Shown piece by piece: positions 18,146-27,100 of a stretch of 64,000 nucleotides of DNA. The stretch spans positions 1 to 64,000 of the forward strand of contig NZ_VOHA01000003.1 of the NCBI RefSeq assembly GCF_007859315.1, read 5' to 3'. Position 1 is the first letter of the stretch, and each line of letters starts with the position of its first letter. The position numbers and the translations under genes are program-made. The notes under the pieces were generated by a model. That model was not told the DNA's origin, made no database searches, and worked only from the letters and a program-made list of their open reading frames with translations. This stretch comes from Reyranella sp. CPCC 100927. GTDB taxonomy: Bacteria; Pseudomonadota; Alphaproteobacteria; Reyranellales; Reyranellaceae.

Positions 18146-18978
18146 TGAGCGCTTATATCGCAAGCCTGGTCAGTGTCATCGGCATCAACCTGATCCTGGC
18201 CCTCAGCCTCAACATCATCACCGGGTTCTGCGGTCAGGTGAGCCTCGGCCATGCCGCTTTCTATGGCATCGGCGCCTATACGGCCGCCTACCTCGCCAAG
18301 CTCGGCGCGCCGCTGCCGCTCACCCTCCTGGCGGGGGCCGCGATGGCGGGTGCGATCGGCATCGTGGTCGGATTGACGTCGCTGCGCGTCCGTCATGACT
18401 TCCTCGCCGTGACCACCATGGGCATCGGCTTCGTCTTCCTGGGTTTCGTGCGCAAGCAGAAGTGGCTCGGCGGCGAACTCGGCATCTCGGGCATCCCGGG
18501 CTCGGGCCTCGATCCCGTGTCCTATGCCGTGCTGATCGTGGCCTTCGCCGCGGCGGTGATGGGCTTCTGTCTCTGGATCAAGCACAGCTGGATGGGCTTT
18601 ACCTTCGACGCCGTGGCCGACGACGAAGATGCGGCGCGCACCGTCGGAGTCAATGTCTCGACCTACAAACTCGTCGCTTTCGGCATCGGCACGGCGCTCG
18701 CCGGACTGGCGGGCGGGCTGTACGTCTATTTCGCCCGCATCATCCTGCCCGATACGTTCGATTTCGTGCAATCGATCGCGATCCTGACCATGGTGGTGAT
18801 CGGTGGCACCGGCTCGGTCTGGGGCGTTTTTGCCGCGACCATTGCGCTGACCCTCCTGCCGGAGGTGTCGCGCGCGGCGGCGGACTACCGGCTGCTGATT
18901 TTCGGCGCCATGCTGATCCTGGTGATGCGGTTCAGTCCGGGCGGCCTCGCGAGCCTCGTGCGACGGAAGCCGGCATGA
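18145..18978 (+). CDS. livM: Branched-chain amino-acid-type ABC transporter, permease
   Basis: The 277-residue partner permease shows LivM features: NIITGFCGQVSLGHAAFYGIG-type segment near the N-terminus, LTSLRVRHDFLAVTTMG in the middle, and the ATPase-contact loop DDEDAARTVGVNVSTYK. About eight to nine hydrophobic segments are visible. The stop overlaps the livG start by ATGA (18975-18978), so translation is coupled. Length is somewhat shorter than the E. coli LivM, as in many alphaproteobacterial systems. Confidence 0.92.
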   Translation: MSAYIASLVSVIGINLILALSLNIITGFCGQVSLGHAAFYGIGAYTAAYLAKLGAPLPLTLLAGAAMAGAIGIVVGLTSLRVRHDFLAVTTMGIGFVFLGFVRKQKWLGGELGISGIPGSGLDPVSYAVLIVAFAAAVMGFCLWIKHSWMGFTFDAVADDEDAARTVGVNVSTYKLVAFGIGTALAGLAGGLYVYFARIILPDTFDFVQSIAILTMVVIGGTGSVWGVFAATIALTLLPEVSRAAADYRLLIFGAMLILVMRFSPGGLASLVRRKPA

Positions 18979-19721
18979 ACACGCTCGCCCGCGTCGAGGA
19001 CCTGCACATCAGCTTCGGCGGCGTGGCGGCCGCCAGCGGCATCAGCCTGACGGTCGAGCAGGGCGAGTTCCTGGCGCTGATCGGTCCCAACGGCGCCGGC
19101 AAGACGACGGCGCTGCGGATGGTGGCGGGCCTCCTGCGGCCCGATCGCGGCCGCGTCTTCTTCGGCGAGCGTGACGTCACCAACCTGCCCGCGCATGCCC
19201 GCGTGCGGCTGGGGCTGGGCTTCACGCACCAGATCGTGCGGCCCTTCTACGGCTTCACCACCGTCGAGAACGTCATGCTGGCCGCGGGTCACCACCAGAC
19301 GGAAAGCCCGTGGCGCGCGCTCGCCAGCCGCTCGCGGGCGGCGGCGCGCGAGAAGGCGCAGGCGATCCTCGAACGCATCGGGCTTGGGGCACAGGCCGGC
19401 CAGTCGCCGCGCGCCCTGCCGCTCGGCCAACGCAAGCGGCTCGAGGTGGCGCGCGCGCTCGCGCTCGATCCCAAGCTGCTGCTGCTCGACGAGCCCCTGG
19501 CCGGCCTCAGCAGCCATGAGGCCACGACCATGGCCGACCTGGTCCGCGCCTTGTCGGGGCAGGGCATCACCGTCGTGTTGGTCGAGCACAATCTCGGCGA
19601 AGTGTTGCGTGTCGCGGACCGTCTCGTGGTGCTGGATGCCGGCAAGGTGCTGGCCGAAGGCCTGCCGAAAGACGTCATGGCCCGCCCCGACGTCCGCCAG
19701 GCTTACACCGGCGTCATCTAG
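18975..19721 (+). CDS. livG: Branched-chain amino-acid-type ABC transporter, ATP-binding protein
   Basis: The start is ATG 18975, overlapping the livM stop; a much longer open frame reaching back to 18462 is not used. The 248-residue ATPase has Walker A GPNGAGKTTALR, a signature variant LPLGQRKRLEVARAL (LSGGQ replaced, as is common in LivG), Walker B LLLLDEPLAGLS and the H-switch VVLVEHNLGE. It pairs with LivF. The operon ends here, and the usual next gene, livF, is missing from this strand; the copy at 20.8 kb is inverted. Confidence 0.93.
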   Translation: MNTLARVEDLHISFGGVAAASGISLTVEQGEFLALIGPNGAGKTTALRMVAGLLRPDRGRVFFGERDVTNLPAHARVRLGLGFTHQIVRPFYGFTTVENVMLAAGHHQTESPWRALASRSRAAAREKAQAILERIGLGAQAGQSPRALPLGQRKRLEVARALALDPKLLLLDEPLAGLSSHEATTMADLVRALSGQGITVVLVEHNLGEVLRVADRLVVLDAGKVLAEGLPKDVMARPDVRQAYTGVI

Positions 19722-19879
19722 AGCGGTCATCATTTGATGGAAGCGCTGCTCCCGTCGTCCTGACAGCCTGTGATTTCATGGGCCCACGCTGTCATTCCGA
19801 GCGTAGCGAGGAATCTTTTCCGGCCGTGAACGGCCCAGAAACTGCCGAAAGATTCCTCGCTACGCTCGGAATGACAGCG
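19722..19879. repeat. Composite repeat: 65-base leader plus palindrome, copy 1
   Basis: It begins right after the livG stop with AGCGGTCATCATTTGATGG. It continues with CTCCCGTCGTCCTGACAGCC and ends in a near-perfect long palindrome at 19787-19879 (CGCTGTCATTCCGAGCG ... CGCTCGGAATGACAGCG). The same leader and palindrome recur at 46783-46939, also directly after a stop codon. Confidence 0.85.
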
Positions 19880-20161
19880 CGAAGCGATAAAAATCACATC
19901 CTCTGAACGCAGCGCAGGGCCTTGCGGTGGATCGTTCAGAGAATGCCGGCTCCGGTGATCGTCCGTCCCGACAGCGGCCTGTGTGAACGTCTGACTGACG
20001 GGTGATTTCACCTGAGTCCAAGCCGGTTCTCCAGGCTCCAAGCCGGATCGATGCCTGCCCGGTAGTCTCCTTCTTCCGCGCCAGGACGAGGCGCTGGCCT
20101 GATGCGTTGGCGCAGGTTTGACCATGGCGAACGCTCGGCAGAAGCAGAATCTGGAGGTCTC
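19722..20161. other. Gene-free stretch carrying a composite repeat
   Basis: The 440 bases between livG and the exported protein gene contain a composite repeat (19722-19879), then about 280 bases with no gene, hairpin or promoter that I can support. The ribosome site CTGGAGG of the next gene lies at its right end. Confidence 0.6.
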
Positions 20162-20743
20162 ATGAAAGAGCAGAATGCAACGCGCCGTCGGGCCGTCTGG
20201 CTGGCGCGTGCCGCAGGCGTCGCGGTGATCCTGTTCGCCGCCACGTCGCAGGCGAGCGCGCAGGCCGTGAAGTCGTGTGAGGCGCTCGGCGGCAAGCCAC
20301 CGCCGCACAAGCCGAACGCCTGCTACCTCAACCCGGGTCCCGCGCCGTTTGACGTCAGCTTCACAGGCCGTTTCGGAAAGACAGACGCGTTTCCCGGGCT
20401 GGGGGCGGTGTTCAAGATCACAAGTCGTTTCGACCGACCGGTTAAATTCCTGCGCGTGCAAGGCTACGCGTACGACAAGGATGGGAAGCAGGTCGACTTC
20501 ACGTTCTTGAGCCAGAAAAAGAAGTTCACGGGCCACGAAGGGCTCACGCTGAAGTTCGAGATTGCGCCCGGCGAAACGAAAGAGTTCGTGCTCAACGTCA
20601 ACCGCGAAAGCATCGACCCTGGCATGGACACGATGGAGATCGAGATCCTCTGGTGGAGCACACTGGATGGCACGACGGAGTTTGCACGGTGGTCCGATCA
20701 AGTGTCGACGCGTCCCAGGGGTGGCATGAAGCGGGGCTCGTGA
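20162..20743 (+). CDS. Exported protein of unknown function
   Basis: The start is ATG 20162 with CTGGAGG eight bases upstream, giving 193 residues. A signal peptide (ending ATSQASAQA, about residue 34) is followed by a small soluble region with one Cys pair (KSCEALGG and PNACYLN). The rest is beta-rich, including RFDRPVKFLRVQGYAYDKDG and ETKEFVLNVNRESI. It looks like a secreted or periplasmic beta-sandwich. I do not recognise a family. It is probably monocistronic, with an intrinsic terminator just after it. Confidence 0.72.
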   Translation: MKEQNATRRRAVWLARAAGVAVILFAATSQASAQAVKSCEALGGKPPPHKPNACYLNPGPAPFDVSFTGRFGKTDAFPGLGAVFKITSRFDRPVKFLRVQGYAYDKDGKQVDFTFLSQKKKFTGHEGLTLKFEIAPGETKEFVLNVNRESIDPGMDTMEIEILWWSTLDGTTEFARWSDQVSTRPRGGMKRGS

Positions 20744-20768
20744 CGCAAGGGGCCGGGACAATCGCTGT

Positions 20769-20804
20769 GAGACCCGGCACCCGATGGCGCCGGGCCTCGG
20801 TTTT
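20769..20804 (+). terminator. Intrinsic terminator after the exported-protein gene
   Basis: The stem GAGaCCCGGC (20769-20778) pairs with GCCGGGcCTC (20789-20798) around a 10-base loop. GG and TTTT (20801-20804) follow. It lies 26 bases after the stop at 20743 and before the convergent livF stop. Confidence 0.7.
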
Positions 20805-20843
20805 CTCCGCAGGCCCTGGCCTGCGCGGGGAGAAGGGGGCTTC

Positions 20844-21560
20844 CTAAGAGGCCGCGCCCGTATAGGAATGCAGCAGGTCGACATCGCGCCGTGCCGCTTC
20901 GGCGGGGCCGGCGAAGACGCTGCGGCCCGAGGCGAGCACGCAGACCTGTTGCGCGACATTGAGGGCGCGCTCGGTGTTCTGCTCGACCAGCACGATCGTG
21001 AGGCGTTCGTCCTGGTTGAGCCGGCGCAAGGCGTCGAGGCAGAGATCGACCATCTTGGGCATCAGGCCGAGCGACAGCTCGTCGACCAGCAGCAGCCGCG
21101 GCGCCGACATCAATGCGCGGCCGATCGCCAGCATCTGCTGTTCGCCGCCTGACAGTGAGGCGGCAAGCTGGCCACGCCGTTCGGCCAGGCGCGGGAAGAG
21201 ATCGAACACGCGCGCAAGGTTACGCTTCTCGTCGGCACGCGGCCGGCTGTAGCCGCCGACCACCAGGTTCTCGACCACCGTGAGGTCGGAGAAGAGGCGG
21301 CGGCCCTCGGGCACCACGGCCAAGCCCAGCTCCGTGCGCTGCAACGCCGGCAGGCGCGTGACGTCGCGGCCGTCGACCGACAGCGTGCCGGCCTTGATCT
21401 GCACATGCCCCATGATGGCGAGGATGGTCGAGGTCTTGCCCGCCCCATTGGGACCGAGCAGCGCCAGGATGTCTCCGGTCTCGACGGTGAACGAAAGCCC
21501 GCTGACGGCGACCATCTCACCGTAGCCGCAAGAGAAATTCTGCAGTTCAAGCAACGCCAT
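20844..21560 (-). CDS. livF: Branched-chain amino-acid-type ABC transporter, ATP-binding protein (inverted, separate)
   Basis: The start is ATG 21560 (MALLELQNFSCGYG), giving 238 residues; the frame extends 20 codons upstream, but homologues begin here. Walker A is GPNGAGKTSTILA, the signature LSGGEQQMLAIGRAL, Walker B LLLVDELSLGLMPKM, and the switch VLVEQNTERAL, all typical of LivF. It is convergent to the liv operon and separated from livG by about 1.1 kb holding a repeat and an exported protein gene. That unusual order suggests a local inversion. It may still serve the same transporter, since no other livF is in the window. Confidence 0.92.
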   Translation of the reverse strand: MALLELQNFSCGYGEMVAVSGLSFTVETGDILALLGPNGAGKTSTILAIMGHVQIKAGTLSVDGRDVTRLPALQRTELGLAVVPEGRRLFSDLTVVENLVVGGYSRPRADEKRNLARVFDLFPRLAERRGQLAASLSGGEQQMLAIGRALMSAPRLLLVDELSLGLMPKMVDLCLDALRRLNQDERLTIVLVEQNTERALNVAQQVCVLASGRSVFAGPAEAARRDVDLLHSYTGAAS

Positions 21561-21705
21561 GGCCGATTGTCGGGCAGATCGCCGCGCCTGTACAGGTGGC
21601 GGATGAGGGGTATTGGCCACCGCCAGGCCAGGTCGCGTGCGGTGGCCGGGGAGCCGGGTGCGCCGCCTGTCGTCAAATCGTAGTACTCCATTATTAACCT
21701 AAGCC

Positions 21706-22443
21706 ATGCGTCGCCCCGATCGTACCAACTGTGTTGGCGCCGCACCGGCCGTTCGGCGATCGTCGCATTGGATCTGTGCACTGGTCTTCGCGGGCATGGT
21801 TGCGGCGATCAACGTGGTCGCTGCTCAAACAAATCCGAGAGGCGCGCCGAGCGAATTCCATATCCCGTCGCAGCCGCTGGGCGCCGCCCTCAGCCGCTAT
21901 GGCGATCTGACGGGACGCGAGGGCCTCTACGACGCGAGCCTGACAGTCGGGCGACTGTCCGGGGACGTTCATGGCGTGCTTTTACCGGACGAGGCGCTGC
22001 GAAGGCTCCTGTCCGGCACGGGTTTGGCCGCCGAGTTCGCCGACGAAGCAACATTCGTGCTGGTGCCCGCGCCAGTGTCGGCCGGTCGGCAGGCCAACCG
22101 TCCAGCGCGACCGCCGGACCATCAGCGCTACCTCGGGCGCGTCCAGGCAAGCCTCCTGGACGCTTTCTGCCGGTCGCACGCCGTACGTCCGGGCGGCTAT
22201 CGCTTCGCGGCCGTGTTCTGGATCGCGCCCGACGGCGCCGTCGAAAGGTCCCAACGGATCGGTTCCACGGGCACGCTCGAAGCCGACCAGCAGATCGATG
22301 CGACGCTGCGCAGCGTGCGGGTTGACGAGCCGCCCCCGCCGCGTTTCGCACAACCGATCCTGATGTTGATTGTGCCGCACCAGTCGCTGGTGAACGGCTG
22401 CGACAAGGTCGACGCCAGGATCCAGCCGCTGGGTAGGCGATGA
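21706..22443 (+). CDS. Exported protein with STN domain and TonB-C-like domain
   Basis: The protein has 245 residues. After an N-terminal export signal (hydrophobic about 22-40, ending NVVAAQ) comes an STN domain (about 48-118: FHIPSQPLGAALSRYGDLTG, then LPDEALRRLLSGTGL). This domain is normally found at the N-terminus of TonB-dependent transducers and contacts FecR. The C-terminal part (about 140-228) follows the TonB/TolA C-terminal pattern, with FWIAPDGAVERSQRIGSTG and a Pro-rich DEPPPPRFAQP. No barrel or plug is present. The stop overlaps the ECF sigma start by ATGA. I infer a soluble periplasmic signal protein talking to the FecR below. Confidence 0.75.
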   Translation: MRRPDRTNCVGAAPAVRRSSHWICALVFAGMVAAINVVAAQTNPRGAPSEFHIPSQPLGAALSRYGDLTGREGLYDASLTVGRLSGDVHGVLLPDEALRRLLSGTGLAAEFADEATFVLVPAPVSAGRQANRPARPPDHQRYLGRVQASLLDAFCRSHAVRPGGYRFAAVFWIAPDGAVERSQRIGSTGTLEADQQIDATLRSVRVDEPPPPRFAQPILMLIVPHQSLVNGCDKVDARIQPLGRR

Positions 22444-22955
22444 CGGATCAAGCGTTATCCGCCATCCGTCGCGCCTTTCTCGATCGCTATGACGATCTCA
22501 AAGCGCGATTGACCCAACGACTGGGCTCGGCCGAACTCGCCGGCGATGCGATGCAGGACACGTGGTTGCGCTTGTCGCGCGCCGAGTCGATCGGCATCGT
22601 CCAAAGTCCGCGCAGTTATCTGTTCCGGATTGCCCTGAATGTGGCGATAGATCGCCACCGGTTTGAGCAGCGCCGCCCCGTATCGACAGTCGACCTGGAA
22701 AATCTGCTTGAAGTGCCGGACGATGCGCCGACGCCGGAACAAGCGATACTGGCGCGGTCGGACCTCGAAGCATTCAAGGCGATCGTCGACGAACTTCCGG
22801 CGCGGCGCCGCGCCATCTTTCTGGCGGCACGGTTCGGCGGGGCTTCCCGACAGGAAATCGCGGATCGGATGGGCGTTTCCGTGCGCCTCGTTGCGAAAGA
22901 GCTTCAGTTGGCTCTCGAACATTGCGTCGCGCGCGCCGGAGGATTGAGAGGTTGA
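22440..22955 (+). CDS. ECF sigma factor, FecI-like
   Basis: The 171-residue sigma-70-family factor has region 2 (AGDAMQDTWLRLSRAE, then YLFRIALNVAIDRHRF) and region 4 (ELPARRRAIFLAARFGGASRQE, then helix-turn-helix IADRMGVSVRLVAKEL). Its size and motifs fit FecI-type ECF factors. It is translationally coupled to the STN protein upstream and followed about 40 bases later by its FecR partner. Likely targets are this operon and the giant exoprotein gene downstream. Control of the siderophore receptor at 6.4 kb, which also has an STN domain, is possible but untested. Confidence 0.9.
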   Translation: MTDQALSAIRRAFLDRYDDLKARLTQRLGSAELAGDAMQDTWLRLSRAESIGIVQSPRSYLFRIALNVAIDRHRFEQRRPVSTVDLENLLEVPDDAPTPEQAILARSDLEAFKAIVDELPARRRAIFLAARFGGASRQEIADRMGVSVRLVAKELQLALEHCVARAGGLRG

Positions 22956-22994
22956 GCGTGCGCTTTGGGCCATGGCGAAGGATGCAACGTTGAG

Positions 22995-23993
22995 ATGAAC
23001 AAGGGACATCCTGACCTGGACCGAGTGGAGCGGGAGGCCGTCGGCTGGGTGCGAAAGCTCATATCCCGGGAGATGACGCCGCAGGACATGGAAGCGCTGA
23101 CGGCCTGGCGCGCCCGTACGCCTCGGCATGAAGCCGCGTTTGTCGCGACCAGGCGCGTGTGGCGCCAGGTCGGCGCCGCTGGCGGCGCACTCTTCCAGCC
23201 GGACCAGGACTTTACCGGCCCACTCGATGCGTTCGGACAGCGCCGCAGGATGACGCGTCGCGCGGTGTTCGCTGGTGGCGTCGCGGCAGTTGCCGCCACG
23301 TCGGTCTACGGCATGCTCAATCCGCCACTCGGACTTTGGCCATCCTTCTCCGAGCTGAATGCAGACTACCGCACCGGCACCGGCGAACAGCGTAGCGTTA
23401 CGTTCGCCGGTGATGTGGCGATCAGCCTCAATACGCAGACGAGTCTTGCCGTCCGCGCCCCGGAAGGTACCGAGGACCGGATCGAACTGATCACCGGCGA
23501 AGCATCGTTCGCAACGCCGACGCGGGCGGCACGCGCGCTCGTGGTGCTGGCCGCGGACGGCAGGACGATCGCGGAATCCGGCTCTTTCGATGTTCGCTAC
23601 ACGGCCAGTAGCGGGCCGTCCCCGGTCAGCGTCACCTGTTTCAAGGGCGCTGTGCGGATCGAGCGCGGCAGCGAGGTCGCCGATCTCCGGGCTGGGCAGC
23701 GCGTGCGCTACGATCGCACGGGTCTGGGCCAGGTTGCCGCGGTCGATCCGCAGGTCGCATCGGAGTGGCGGCGCGGCATCATCGAGTTTCGCAACACCCC
23801 GATCGTGGACGCTATTGAGGAAATCAACCGCTATCGGCCCGGCCGGATCATTTTGACGAGTGCCGCGCTGAGCCAGAAGCAGATCAGCGGACGCTTCCGA
23901 ATCGATCAGATGAACCAGGTCCTGTGGCAGTTGGAACGCGCGTTCAGTGCGAGAATCCAGCGTCTGCCGGGAGGAATCGTGCTGCTGAGCTGA
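22995..23993 (+). CDS. FecR-type anti-sigma/signal transducer
   Basis: The start is taken at ATG 22995 (MNKGHPDL); the frame is open from 22965. The 332-residue protein has the cytoplasmic DUF4880-type sigma-binding region (about 10-60), then a twin-Arg stretch RRMTRRAVFAGG leading into one membrane segment (about 82-102). A periplasmic FecR beta domain follows (YRTGTGEQRSVTFAGDVA to about residue 240), and then a C-terminal STN-like/DUF4974 region (RFRIDQMNQVLWQLERAF). It should hold or activate the ECF factor until the STN protein signals. It sits in the same operon. Confidence 0.9.
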   Translation: MNKGHPDLDRVEREAVGWVRKLISREMTPQDMEALTAWRARTPRHEAAFVATRRVWRQVGAAGGALFQPDQDFTGPLDAFGQRRRMTRRAVFAGGVAAVAATSVYGMLNPPLGLWPSFSELNADYRTGTGEQRSVTFAGDVAISLNTQTSLAVRAPEGTEDRIELITGEASFATPTRAARALVVLAADGRTIAESGSFDVRYTASSGPSPVSVTCFKGAVRIERGSEVADLRAGQRVRYDRTGLGQVAAVDPQVASEWRRGIIEFRNTPIVDAIEEINRYRPGRIILTSAALSQKQISGRFRIDQMNQVLWQLERAFSARIQRLPGGIVLLS

Positions 23994-24156
23994 GGCGTCC
24001 GGAAGAAAAGCAGCTTCTCGAAAAACTTTTCCCAAAGCGTGCACGCCTGGCCTCCGGGATTCGGTCTTAGCGGTGAGATCTCTCAATCCCCCGAGGCGGC
24101 GGCGACATCTGGCTGCAGCGTCGGGGGTATACCGTTGTCTGAAGGAGCCGCCCCCA

Positions 24157-27100
24157 ATGCGCGCCCGCCCGTTCTCGTCTGCTGTCGGCGCCGCCAGCGC
24201 CAATGCCGCCCGCCGCGCTGCCTTGCTCGTCGGTGTCAGTGCGGTGGCACTGATCATGGCTTCCTGGGACGCAACGGCTCGCCCGGTCGGCGGGTCTCGG
24301 CCAGCGCCGTCCGCGGCGGCGATTGCGGCGGCGCAGTCGGCTTCACAGGAGGCCGCGCGTACGGCAAGGGCTGCGCAGAATTCGCTGCAGCGCGCGACGA
24401 GGGCAATCCAGGCGCAAAGAGCCAGCCAGCAAGGCGCGCGCGACGCGGCGCGGACGGCTTTGCAGATCATGCCGAGCGGCACGCCCAACGGCCTGCGGCC
24501 GGGCGGATTGCGGGTGGCGCCCGGCGCGGCACCGGGATCGGATCTGTGGCAGGGGGCGAACCTGCCGACCGAAATCAGCGATGGCGATCGCGTCAAGGTC
24601 ACGGTCGAGCAGACCCAGCGAAAAGCACTGCTGACATGGCAGAGTTTCAACATTGGCGAGCGGACCGATCTGCGCTTCGACCAGCGGGGCAATCGCGACT
24701 GGGTGGCGCTCAACCGGGTGCTCGACAACACGGCGCCGAGCAAGATCCTCGGCAGCATCAGAGCTGACGGCTCAGTCTATGTCATCAATCAGAACGGTAT
24801 CATCTTCGGCGGCACCAGCCAGGTGAATGTCGGTGCGCTCATCGCCTCGACCGCGACCATCACCAACGCTCAATTCCTCAATACCGGCATCTACTCCCGG
24901 CAGGAAGACGGTCGGTACGTGCCGAGCTTTACCGGCGCCGGCGGCGTCATAAGGGTCGAACCGGGCGCGCTGATCGAGACACATGCGCCGGCAGCGGTGA
25001 CGTCTGGCGGTGGTTCTGTCCTGCTGATGGGCCGCCAGGTCGTGAATGCCGGCACGATCACGACGCCAAAGGGGCAGACCCAGCTGGCCGCAGGCGACGA
25101 TTTCGTGCTGCGCCGTGGCTACGCGACCGATCAAAACGTCTCCTCGACGACGCGCGGCACTGAGATTGCGCCGTTGTTCACCGTGAACAGCGTGGCCGGT
25201 CTCGTGCGCAACGACGGCATGATCTCAAGCCCGCAGGGTGACATCACACTCGCTGGCCGGACGATCGAACAGAACGGCGTTCTGATCGCATCGACGTCGG
25301 TCAACGCGCGCGGCACCATCCATCTCCTGGGCGCCGCGACCGACACGCTCGGCAGCATCACCTTTGGCGCCGACAGCGTCACCACCATCGTTCCGGAGCT
25401 CGAGAGCCAGGACACCGCGCTGAACGCGCAGCGCGATGGGCTGATCGCGGCTTCCGCGACGGCGAACCAGGGGCGTGCAAGCAGCGCGGTCGGCGTGTTC
25501 GATAACCTCTCTCTGTTGGCGGATCGCCTCGATCAGTCGCGCATCGAGATCGTCACGGGCGGCACCGTCGTGTTCAAAGGGGGTGCGGGGGCTGATACCG
25601 GTTCGCTGACCATTGCCCAAGGCGGCCAGGTCGCCGTCAGTGCCGCCGGCAGCATCCTCGTCGAACGTCGCGCGACCATCGATGTGTCCGGCGTGCGCGA
25701 TGTTGTGCTGGCGATGTCGGCGAACAACCTGATGGTCAATATCCAGGGCAACGAATTGCGCGACAGCCCGATCAATCGCGATAACGGCTATCTCCGCAAT
25801 GCCAATGTCTGGGTGGATATTCGCGACCTGACCTACGTGCCGCCGGGCACGGGTGGCTATAGCGGCGATCGCTACTATACGCGCGGCGGTCTGCTCGAGA
25901 TCGGCGGCTATCTCGCCAACACCAAGCACAAGATCGGTGAATGGGCTGCGGTGGGCGGCACCATAACGCTCGCTGCGGCGACAGTGACGGCGCGGCCGGG
26001 CTCGGTCTTCGATATCTCCGGCGGTTCGATCCGCTATGAGGGCGGCTATATCCGCACCACCAACTTTCTCGGGTCCGACGGGCGGCCTTACACCATCGAT
26101 AGCGCCCGCGGCGACATGATGTTTTTCGGTCTGGGTCACGGGTTCATCCGCAAGCACGGGCGCTGGGGCGTCACCGAGGTCTGGACGGGCCCGTTCGGGC
26201 GCGGCCGGGAAAGCGTGCGCTGGGAGGACGGCTACACCGTCGGCCGCGACGCGGGACAGGTGGTCCTGTCGACTCCGACCGCGATCTTCGAAGGCAGCAT
26301 TGTCGCGGCCGTCGTCCAGGGCGACCGCCAGGTCAACGCGCGTCCGTCCGCAATCAGTGACGGCTACAAGGCGGCGCAGAACGTCGTTGCACAAGCCGGC
26401 ACACTGATGCTCGGGCAGTTCGATGCCCGCGGCCGCGTCGGTACATACGACACGGACGTTCTCATCGGCGACCTGACATCGCGGTCGATTCCGGAGGACC
26501 GCACCAACACGGCCTGGTTCGATGCCGGCCATCTGAACGCGCAAGGACTCGGCGTCGTCGATTTTGCGACCAGCGGCACGATCACTGTCGATGCCCCCTT
26601 GTCGGTCGTCGACGGTGGGTCTGTTTCTCTGGTCGCCGCAACGGTCGACATCAAGGCTGACATCACCGCGCGCAGCGGGCGTATCACCGCGACCAACCAT
26701 TTCAAGGGATTCCTGAACCCCATCAGCCTTGGAACGGGGACGATCACCGTGGCATCGGGTGTTATGCTGGATGCCCGTGGGCTGTGGGTGAATGCGCGGG
26801 CCGATGCCGCAGGCCACAACAAGCTGGCCTTCATCGATGGCGGCGATGTTCGCCTGGTCTCGTCTGGTGACGTGATCGTCAGCGCCGGCAGCGTGATTGA
26901 TGTCTCCTCGGGTGGTGGATTCCTCGCTGGCGGCGCGTCAGCCGGTGGCCGCGGCGGCAATGTCACGCTCAAGGCGTCAGCCACGGCCAATGCAACGCCC
27001 TCGACGACTGGCCGGCTGACACTGGACGGCATCGTGCGCGGCTATGGCGTCAGCGGCGGCGGAACGCTCGCCATGGCGTCCGGCGGGACGATCGTTCTGG

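Noticed and set aside
18462-18974. Long upstream extension of the livG frame
   Set aside because: It overlaps livM out of frame; ATG 18975 is in the usual ATGA overlap and matches the family start.
19730-20959. Reverse-strand open frame of 409 codons across the livG-livF gap
   Set aside because: It runs through palindromic repeats and opposite to the exported-protein gene with its signal peptide and ribosome site; its residues are repeat-encoded and low in sense.
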